Shown here: one piece after another, positions 11,529-16,912 of the stretch | Layout: each line of letters begins with the position of its first letter | Numbering within the stretch: the stretch's first letter is position 1 | NCBI GenBank assembly: GCA_001817765.1 | Contig: MHIZ01000027.1 | Span: 17,451-34,362, forward strand | DNA from: Candidatus Colwellbacteria bacterium RIFCSPLOWO2_02_FULL_44_20b | GTDB taxonomy: Bacteria; Patescibacteriota; Minisyncoccia; UBA6257; Colwellbacteraceae | DNA length: 16,912 bases | Reading direction: 5' to 3' | Position numbers and translations under genes: made by a program | Notes under the pieces: model-generated | What the model saw: only the letters and a program-made list of their open reading frames with translations | Database searches by the model: none | Told to the model about the DNA's origin: nothing

Positions 11529-12217
11529 AATTCAAAGAACAGATTAAAAAAGTTCGGGGTTCTATTGTCGCCATCGGTTTCGCCCCTAGTCAAAATCAAA
11601 TAACCATTAGTGGTAGCGGCTTCTGTATCTCAAAAGACGGAAAGATCCTCACTGCCGCTCATATCTATAATCAGACGCCGTCCCAATTTCGAGACAAGCT
11701 TATGGCTATGGTTATGATTAAGCAGGAACCCAATGGTTTAGAACATTATGCGTGGTTTCCTCTGAGCTTCGTTAAAAAAGAAGACAAGAATGATTTCGCT
11801 TTGTTTCAGATTTCAGATTATGAAAAAACACTTCTTCAGCCGCTAGATCTTGGTGATTCCGAGGAAGTTGAGGTTGGTCAAGAAATTTATTTTGTTGGTT
11901 TTCCGTACGCTGCAAATCTTATGAAAGATGGACTTGGTATTACACTTGTTGTTAATCGAGGTATTGTTAGTAACATAAAATTGGACGGCGTCAATCCGTC
12001 GCACCCTCGAAATTTACTCATTATTGACGCTATTAGTAATCCTGGAAATTCCGGTTGTCCAGTTTTTGACACTGACACTAATAAAGTTATTGGATTAATG
12101 AGTATTGCTTTTCGCATAAAATCACGAGTACAAGGGTACGATGATCTTGATCTTAGAGAGCCTATGCATATCGCTGGCGCGAAGCCGATTAACTTAGCCA
12201 AAGAGCTTCTTAAATAG
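11525..12217 (+). CDS. trypsin-like serine protease, no signal peptide
   Basis: 230 residues with a chymotrypsin/trypsin-like fold of the bacterial Trypsin_2 type. The catalytic triad is visible: His46 in LTAAHIY, Asp90 in DKNDFALFQI and Ser176 in SNPGNSGCPV. No signal peptide, transmembrane anchor or PDZ domain is present, unlike DegP/HtrA; the protein starts MKFKEQIKKVRGSIVAIGF and the protease domain begins at once. It should therefore act in the cytoplasm. Intracellular trypsin-like domains of this sort are known as effectors in some bacterial signalling and defence proteins, where they sit beside a sensor or partner. Coupled by a 4-nt overlap to the upstream partner gene. Its stop directly abuts the 3' end of the convergent minus-strand frame after leuS. 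Confidence 0.9.
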   Translation: MKFKEQIKKVRGSIVAIGFAPSQNQITISGSGFCISKDGKILTAAHIYNQTPSQFRDKLMAMVMIKQEPNGLEHYAWFPLSFVKKEDKNDFALFQISDYEKTLLQPLDLGDSEEVEVGQEIYFVGFPYAANLMKDGLGITLVVNRGIVSNIKLDGVNPSHPRNLLIIDAISNPGNSGCPVFDTDTNKVIGLMSIAFRIKSRVQGYDDLDLREPMHIAGAKPINLAKELLK

Positions 12218-12311
12218 TTAATTCTCTACAAACGATTCGGGGAGGCGGATGTCAGAGAGTTCAAAACCAAAAGTTTCTTGGACGTTCGCTACCAATTTAC
12301 TTCCCCATTTT
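12218..12311 (-). other. -1 frame continuation of the small ORF after leuS
   Basis: On the minus strand the frame shifted by -1 relative to the small ORF reads KWGSKLVANVQETFGFELSD, then IRLPESFVEN and TAA (12218-12220). It has no start of its own (a TGA lies just upstream), looks strongly protein-like, and could be joined to the small ORF at a GAAAATGGGG tract (12303-12312). It is either the end of a frameshifted gene, the product of programmed -1 frameshifting, or a homopolymer sequencing error. Confidence 0.55.
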
Positions 12312-12417
12312 CGCCATACTCAACAAGTTTGTCGGGGTGGTCAATTACAAAGTAATCCAGAATTCCCACTGCGATTACAATCAGGATGGCGAACTTTAAA
12401 GCGTCACTTCCTTTCAT
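12289..12417 (-). CDS. small single-pass membrane protein downstream of leuS
   Basis: A 42-residue frame starting MKGSDALKFAILIVIAVGIL and ending GENGEVNW. One transmembrane helix at about residues 8-25 is followed by an acidic tail. Its ATG overlaps the leuS TGA stop (ATGA), so translation would be coupled to leuS. The reading frame appears to be cut short: a protein-like continuation exists in the -1 frame, which would give about 66 residues. No family recognised. Last gene of the metG-tatD-leuS operon. Confidence 0.62.
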   Translation of the reverse strand: MKGSDALKFAILIVIAVGILDYFVIDHPDKLVEYGENGEVNW

Positions 12418-14837
12418 ACCACTAAGCTCAGAAGCCGATCTTTTATGTAGATTACTTTTTTGACTGACTTACCGCCGAGCGCGGTTTTTACTTTTTCGTC
12501 AGCAAGCGCGAGGTTCTTTGCCTCGTCTTCCGTAATTCCTTTTTCGGCTTTTATTTTGCTTCGCACTTTGCCGTTTACTTGGATTACCAAATCAAACTCT
12601 CCTTCTTCGAGGAATTTCGGATTGTATGAGGGCCACTTTGCGATGTGTATAGACCCGCCCAATTTGGTCGAGGTAAGTTTTGTGTTGCCGAGTTCGTACC
12701 ATAATTCTTCGGTCATAAACGGGGCGAATGGGGCTAAGAGTTTTAAGAATGTTTCGAATGTATCTTTTCCGATTGATTCTTGTTTCTCGAGTTCGTTTAA
12801 GAGAATCATTAACGAACTTACTGCTGTATTGAATTTGAAGTTTTGAATATCGTCCGTAACTTTCTTGATTGTCTTATGGAGTAGAGGCGTGATTTCGTTT
12901 GAATCTTTTTTGCCAACTTTTTCTTTTGCTTTCCAGATACGCTCCAGGAAACGAGCAACGCCTAAGATACCCTTCGGATTCCAGGGGCCACCTTGCGAGT
13001 ATTCGCTCATAAAGCAGAGATAGAGGCGAACCGTATCGGCGCCGAATTCGGCAACTAAACCATCGGGATCAACAACGTTGCCTTTTGATTTTGACATCTT
13101 TTGCCCGTCGGGACCCAGAATTGTTCCCTGATGGCGAAGCGCGGTAAAAGGTTCTTCAAACTCGATCATCCCTTCGTCGAAGAAGAATTTCGTAAAAAAT
13201 CGGGCGTAGAGCAAATGGAGCACTGTGTGTTCGGCGCCGCCGACGTACATATCAACCGGCAGCCATTTTTTCGCTTTTTCTTTATCAAACGCTTTTTTGC
13301 TGTTTTTCGGATCGAGGTAGCGCAAGAAGTACCACGAGGAATCTACGAAGGTATCCATTGTGTCTGTCTCGCGTTCGGCAGGACCGCTGCATTGCGGACA
13401 CTTGGTTTTCAAGAATTTTTTGTTGCGGGCAAGCGGCGAGCGGCCATCTTCGGCGGGCTTGAAATCTTTTAGGGGCGGAAGCGCTATGGGTAATTCTTTT
13501 TCGAGAACGGGAAGCATACCGCATTCTTTACAATAGACAATGGGAATTGGCGTGCCCCAGTAGCGCTGACGGGAAATCAACCAATCGCGAAGACGGTAGC
13601 GGGTTACGAATTTGCCGCCTACGAATTTCGTGATCGCCTGTTTTGCTTCTTCTGATTGCGTTCCATTAAATTTAGTAGAGTTTGTGATAACGCCTGATTC
13701 GAGAAAGGGCGATTCGAGAAGCGCTGACTTGTTGTTTGAAACTTCTTCTTCGATGATTACCTGCTTTACAGGCAAATCGAATTTTTTCGCGAACTCAAAA
13801 TCGCGTTCATCGTGCGCGGGAACAGCCATAATAGCACCCGTACCGTAGGTCGCTAGAACATAATCGGCAATCCAGATCGAGATGCGTTCCTGATTCGCGG
13901 GGTTAACAGCACGGACGCCTTTTAATTCAACACCGGTTTTTTCTTTGGTTTCGTCGAGACGATCTTGCTCGGAACGATTTTTTGATTTTTCCCGATACTT
14001 TTCGACTTCTTTCCAGTTTGTGATTTTTTCTTTGAGTCCTTCAACAAGCGCGTGCTCGGGGGCAAGAACAGCGTAGGTCACGCCAAAGAGCGTATCGGGG
14101 CGAGTTGTGAATACCTTTATTTTTTCTTCTGAATCGACAATGCCGAATTCAAGCTCGGCGCCTTTTGATTCGCCGATCCAGTTTCTTTGCATCAGTTTGG
14201 TCTTCTCGGGCCAGTCGAGATCTTTTAAATCTTTCAAGAGGCGATCGGCGAACTTCGTGATTTTGAAAAGCCATTGCTCGATGTCTTTCTTTACTACAAC
14301 TGTATCGCACCGTTCACACTTACCTTCGACAACCTGTTCGTTCGCGAGAACGGTCTTGCACGAAGGACACCAGTTTGCCGGGGCTTTTGTTTTGTACGCC
14401 AGTCCTTTTTTGTAGAGCTGTAAGAAGATCCATTGATTCCATTTGTAGTATTCGGGAAGGCAGGTAATGACCATCTGGTTCCAGGCGTAACTGTTGCCAG
14501 TTGCTTCAACCTGTTTTGTCATTGTTTTGATATTCTTCATTGTCCAGATTTTTGGATGAATGCCGCGCTTGATTGCCGCGTTTTCAGCCGGAAGCCCGAA
14601 GGCGTCGTAACCAAAGGGACTCAAGACATCATAACCCTGCATTCGCTTCATTCGGGCGTAAGCGTCTGATGGGACGAAATTGTACCAGTGACCTATGTGA
14701 AGATCGCCCGAGGGATACGGGAACATTACCAAGTGATAAAGCTTTTTCTTCGGATTACCGAGCTTTGGTTCGTAAATCTTTGATTTTTTCCAGGTCTCGC
14801 GCCACTTTTTTTCGATTGTTTTGAAGTTGTATTTCAT
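12414..14837 (-). CDS. leuS: leucyl-tRNA synthetase
   Basis: Class I enzyme that charges tRNA-Leu with leucine, using ATP, in the cytoplasm. 807 residues, within the bacterial LeuRS range. Seen in order: the ATP-binding HIGH motif in GDLHIGH (44-50), a zinc knuckle with Cys157/160 and Cys174/177, the CP1 editing domain with TTRPDTLFGVTY (244-255) and VPAHDERDF (339-347), a second Cys pair set (YCKEC 435-439, CPQC 480-483), MYVGGAEH (530-537), KMSKS (580-584), the anticodon-binding helical domain, and a C-terminal domain beginning near FDLVIQVNGKVRSK. The start is the ATG at 14837 with AAGG 6 nt upstream. It follows tatD by 21 nt, and its TGA stop overlaps the start of the small membrane ORF. 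Confidence 0.98.
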   Translation of the reverse strand: MKYNFKTIEKKWRETWKKSKIYEPKLGNPKKKLYHLVMFPYPSGDLHIGHWYNFVPSDAYARMKRMQGYDVLSPFGYDAFGLPAENAAIKRGIHPKIWTMKNIKTMTKQVEATGNSYAWNQMVITCLPEYYKWNQWIFLQLYKKGLAYKTKAPANWCPSCKTVLANEQVVEGKCERCDTVVVKKDIEQWLFKITKFADRLLKDLKDLDWPEKTKLMQRNWIGESKGAELEFGIVDSEEKIKVFTTRPDTLFGVTYAVLAPEHALVEGLKEKITNWKEVEKYREKSKNRSEQDRLDETKEKTGVELKGVRAVNPANQERISIWIADYVLATYGTGAIMAVPAHDERDFEFAKKFDLPVKQVIIEEEVSNNKSALLESPFLESGVITNSTKFNGTQSEEAKQAITKFVGGKFVTRYRLRDWLISRQRYWGTPIPIVYCKECGMLPVLEKELPIALPPLKDFKPAEDGRSPLARNKKFLKTKCPQCSGPAERETDTMDTFVDSSWYFLRYLDPKNSKKAFDKEKAKKWLPVDMYVGGAEHTVLHLLYARFFTKFFFDEGMIEFEEPFTALRHQGTILGPDGQKMSKSKGNVVDPDGLVAEFGADTVRLYLCFMSEYSQGGPWNPKGILGVARFLERIWKAKEKVGKKDSNEITPLLHKTIKKVTDDIQNFKFNTAVSSLMILLNELEKQESIGKDTFETFLKLLAPFAPFMTEELWYELGNTKLTSTKLGGSIHIAKWPSYNPKFLEEGEFDLVIQVNGKVRSKIKAEKGITEDEAKNLALADEKVKTALGGKSVKKVIYIKDRLLSLVV

Positions 14838-14858
14838 TGCCTTATGGATGTTGCGATT

Positions 14859-15746
14859 CTAAATCTTTATTTTGAAAATGTTAAGTACGTTTTGCGTGGT
14901 ACTGTCTCGGGTCTCCCCGAGCGTAAGATTCTTCAGTTCAGCGATCTTTTTGGCAACTTCAATAACGTAGACCGGTTCATTGCGCTTGCCGCGATATGGG
15001 ACGGGCGTTACGTAGGGCGCGTCTGTTTCTAAAACGATTTTATCCATCGGCAGGTATTCGATAACTTCCCTGTAGGAATACTTCCCTGCTTTTTCTGGGA
15101 AGGTTGAGGCGCCGCCGAATGAGAAAGCAAAACCAAGCTCTAAAAGTTTTTTCGCCTGATCTTTGGTGCCCGCGAAAAAGTGGGTTACGCCCGCGTAACC
15201 ATTTAGCAGTTCATTCTTGTGAGACTCGAGTATATCGATTAAATCGTCGAATGCTTCACGGCAGTGAATCATCAACGGTTTTTTAATATCGTAGGCGAGT
15301 TCGATCTGTTTTAAAAACGCTTCTTTCTGCGTTTTTTTTGTTTCTTCGGTTAGACGGTAGTAATCCAAACCACACTCACCAATACCCACAACTTTTTCGC
15401 TTTTGCTTAGTTCTTTGTAGGCGTCGTAATCAAACACTTCTCCCCTACTCGTAAATCCTTCGGCGTTGCTCAGGGCAAGCCCCTCCTCCTTGGTTGTATT
15501 GATGCCTAGTTCTTGGGGATCATGATATGACTTTTCGGTATGGACCGGGTGCAAGCCGATTGTCGCGTAAACACCTTTTGGATATTTATGCGCAACTTCA
15601 ACAGCTTTCTTTGAAGTATCAATCTGCGTGCCGACGTTTATAAGATACACGTTGTTATCAAGGGCGCGTTTCAAAACTTCGTCCATATCATCTTTGAAGG
15701 CGGCGAAGTGAGCGTGTGTATGCGCGTCGAAGAAAATTTCTTGCAT
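14859..15746 (-). CDS. tatD: TatD family metal-dependent deoxyribonuclease
   Basis: TIM-barrel metallohydrolase of the amidohydrolase superfamily; TatD proteins are 3'-5' exodeoxyribonucleases involved in DNA repair or fragment degradation. 295 residues against about 255-265 in the family. Metal ligands are visible: His9 and His11 (DAHTHAH), Glu124 (GIGECGLDYY), His161 (MIHCREA), His189 (THFFAG) and Asp242 (LETDAPYVTP). The excess length lies between GLHPVH (64-69) and VVGIGE (119-124), about 20 residues more than usual, and contains GLALSNAEGFTSRGE (89-103), which is encoded by a repeat-like DNA segment. Starts 4 nt after metG; the metG-tatD linkage is widely conserved in bacteria. Confidence 0.95.
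   Translation of the reverse strand: MQEIFFDAHTHAHFAAFKDDMDEVLKRALDNNVYLINVGTQIDTSKKAVEVAHKYPKGVYATIGLHPVHTEKSYHDPQELGINTTKEEGLALSNAEGFTSRGEVFDYDAYKELSKSEKVVGIGECGLDYYRLTEETKKTQKEAFLKQIELAYDIKKPLMIHCREAFDDLIDILESHKNELLNGYAGVTHFFAGTKDQAKKLLELGFAFSFGGASTFPEKAGKYSYREVIEYLPMDKIVLETDAPYVTPVPYRGKRNEPVYVIEVAKKIAELKNLTLGETRDSTTQNVLNIFKIKI
15457..15483. repeat. repeat-like element inside tatD
   Basis: On the minus strand GGGGCTTGCCCTGAGCAACG, continuing CCGAAGG, resembles the dispersed element with core CTTGCCCTGAGC...GTCGAAGG that I know from many CPR and Chloroflexi genomes. Here it is in frame within tatD and encodes GLALSNAEG. No second copy is present in this window. Confidence 0.5.
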
Positions 15747-15750
15747 TGTT

Positions 15751-16912
15751 TTATAGTTTTCTCGGAAACAGGGCGGCGGGCATTTTATTTTCTTTAATTG
15801 TGGTTTGGATAGCCTCTGATGTTTCCGGGAGGAACGGCGAGAGCGCTATGGCGATTTTCCAGAGTTCACTTACTAAGTACACGATATCTTTACGCGCTTC
15901 TTCTTTGTTTGTTTTTATGGTTTCGAACGGACGTTTTTCGTTTACATATACATCGAGGCGCGTGATTTCTTCCCAGATTACATCTATCGCTTTTTTGAAT
16001 TCGAAGCGGTTTATGTTTTCGAGAGCTTTACCAAATATTCCCTGTAGTATTTCTTCATTTGACGCCAGTTCTCCTTTAACGCCCTCTTGAGAGGCAAGCT
16101 TCATTATCCGGTTTACCAAATTTCCCAAGCCGTTCGCGAGATTGCCGTTGTAGGCGTTTTTTATTTTTTCATAGGTTACGTCGCTGTCTTCGAACGACGC
16201 GATTTCACGGGCAATGTAGTAACGTACTGCGTCAGTTCCGTATTCCTCTTTTACTTTGAAGGGGTCAATGACGTTGCCGAGTGATTTACTCATTTTTTGT
16301 CCGCCGCTTGTGAGAAATCCTTCGATAAAGATTTGTTTTGAGGGTTCAATCTGCGCTGAGAGAAGCATTGCTTGCCACATCGCGGATTGCTGGCGGAGAT
16401 TATCTTTGCCGGCAAATTGAACAACGGGCCAATATTCTTGGAACTTCTCCATATCGTCGGGCCAGCCAATCGCGGAGATATAGTTTACGAGCGCGTCGAA
16501 CCAGACGTACATCACATGATCGTCGTCTCCTGGTACTGGTACGCCCCAGGGCATTTTGCTTTTGAGGCGTGAGATACTAAAATCTTCCAAGCCGTTTTCA
16601 ACAAACTTTTTAATTTCTCTTAGGCGAAATTCCGGTACTACAAAGTCGGGGCGGTTTTTGTAGAGATCAAGGAGTGGTTTTCCGTAGTTGCTGAATTTGA
16701 AGAAGTAATTTTCTTCTTCAATTAGTTCAATCGTGAGATTCGGATGAATTGGGCACTTATTATCTTCGAGTTCTGAGTCAGTCTTTTCGAGTTCGCAACC
16801 AACACAGTATTTTGTTCTGTACTGCCGTTTTTCAATATCGCCATTCGCGGTGCACCGTTTCCAAAATTCCTGCGCGGCTTTCACGTGATGCGCGTCGGTT
16901 GTACGGATAAAA
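15751..16912 (-). CDS. metG: methionyl-tRNA synthetase, 5' end off window
   Basis: The frame is open to the right edge; translation from 16911 begins FIRTTDAHHVKAAQEFWKRC, the expected continuation of MetRS, so the GTG at 16884 is internal and roughly the first 100 residues are missing, including the HIGH-motif region. Seen: a zinc-knuckle region (YCVGCELEK, then KCPIHP), VMYVWFDALVNYISAIGWP, FAGKDNLRQQSAMWQAML, the KMSKS loop in SGGQKMSKSLGNVIDP, and the alpha-helical anticodon-binding domain ending LFPRKL. The C-terminal tRNA-binding OB fold found in some MetRS is absent, as in shorter forms. Charges tRNA-Met (initiator and elongator). First visible gene of the operon with tatD and leuS. 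Confidence 0.96.
   Translation of the reverse strand, partial: FIRTTDAHHVKAAQEFWKRCTANGDIEKRQYRTKYCVGCELEKTDSELEDNKCPIHPNLTIELIEEENYFFKFSNYGKPLLDLYKNRPDFVVPEFRLREIKKFVENGLEDFSISRLKSKMPWGVPVPGDDDHVMYVWFDALVNYISAIGWPDDMEKFQEYWPVVQFAGKDNLRQQSAMWQAMLLSAQIEPSKQIFIEGFLTSGGQKMSKSLGNVIDPFKVKEEYGTDAVRYYIAREIASFEDSDVTYEKIKNAYNGNLANGLGNLVNRIMKLASQEGVKGELASNEEILQGIFGKALENINRFEFKKAIDVIWEEITRLDVYVNEKRPFETIKTNKEEARKDIVYLVSELWKIAIALSPFLPETSEAIQTTIKENKMPAALFPRKL

Noticed and set aside
1..16912. CRISPR array, prophage or insertion sequence
   Set aside because: No regularly spaced direct repeats, transposase, integrase or phage structural genes were seen.

Overview
The window looks like chromosomal DNA from an ultra-small Patescibacteria/CPR bacterium, probably of the Parcubacteria group; this lineage is an inference. 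It rests on short, closely packed genes, protein families common in that group (DUF5671 membrane protein, pseudopilin-like protein, DUF4430, short GIY-YIG proteins, an NqrB-like/FNR fusion), tRNA genes with encoded CCA, palindromic repeats around tRNAs, and promoters lying 6-8 nt before start codons. TGA serves as a stop (leuS), so the code looks standard. Nearly everything is on the minus strand; only a block at about 10.07-12.22 kb is on the plus strand.

Right to left along the minus strand. (1) 12.2-16.9 kb: translation operon metG (5' end off the window), tatD and leuS, followed by a tiny membrane-protein ORF that overlaps the leuS stop and appears frameshifted. (2) 9.2-9.9 kb: an HTH/LAGLIDADG-like protein whose stop codon lies inside tRNA-Ala(GGC). 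(3) 6.9-9.1 kb: an HD-type (p)ppGpp hydrolase-like protein, a 45-residue zinc-ribbon protein too short for routine gene calling, and a membrane NqrB/RnfD-like plus ferredoxin-reductase fusion. (4) 6.6-6.9 kb: a promoter, a roughly 70-nt folded RNA ending in an intrinsic terminator, and a possible small ORF. (5) 5.4-6.5 kb: murB, apparently on a leaderless mRNA. (6) 4.2-5.4 kb: a structured intergenic region, a doubtful hypothetical ORF, tRNA-Ala(UGC) and a GIY-YIG gene. (7) 3.2-4.1 kb: a YhhQ-family queuosine-precursor transporter and a free-standing, roughly 95-nt structured RNA gene. (8) 1.7-3.15 kb: a three-gene envelope operon (DUF5671, pseudopilin-like, DUF4430). (9) 1.3-1.7 kb: a GIY-YIG gene 7 nt before tRNA-Ser(CGA). 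(10) 1-1.16 kb: an HTH regulator, with an inverted repeat in its promoter, coupled to an alpha/beta hydrolase that runs off the left edge.

Plus strand: tRNA-Ser(UGA), with a DUF817 membrane-protein gene starting 6 nt after its CCA, then a two-gene unit in which an unrecognised protein overlaps by 4 nt a trypsin-like protease without a signal peptide.

Items most worth following up: the two small structured RNAs (about 3241-3336 and 6811-6880), whose wobble pairs fix the transcribed strand; the intracellular protease with its partner; the pairing of nuclease-like genes with tRNA genes; a repeat-derived insertion in TatD; and recurring leaderless promoters.
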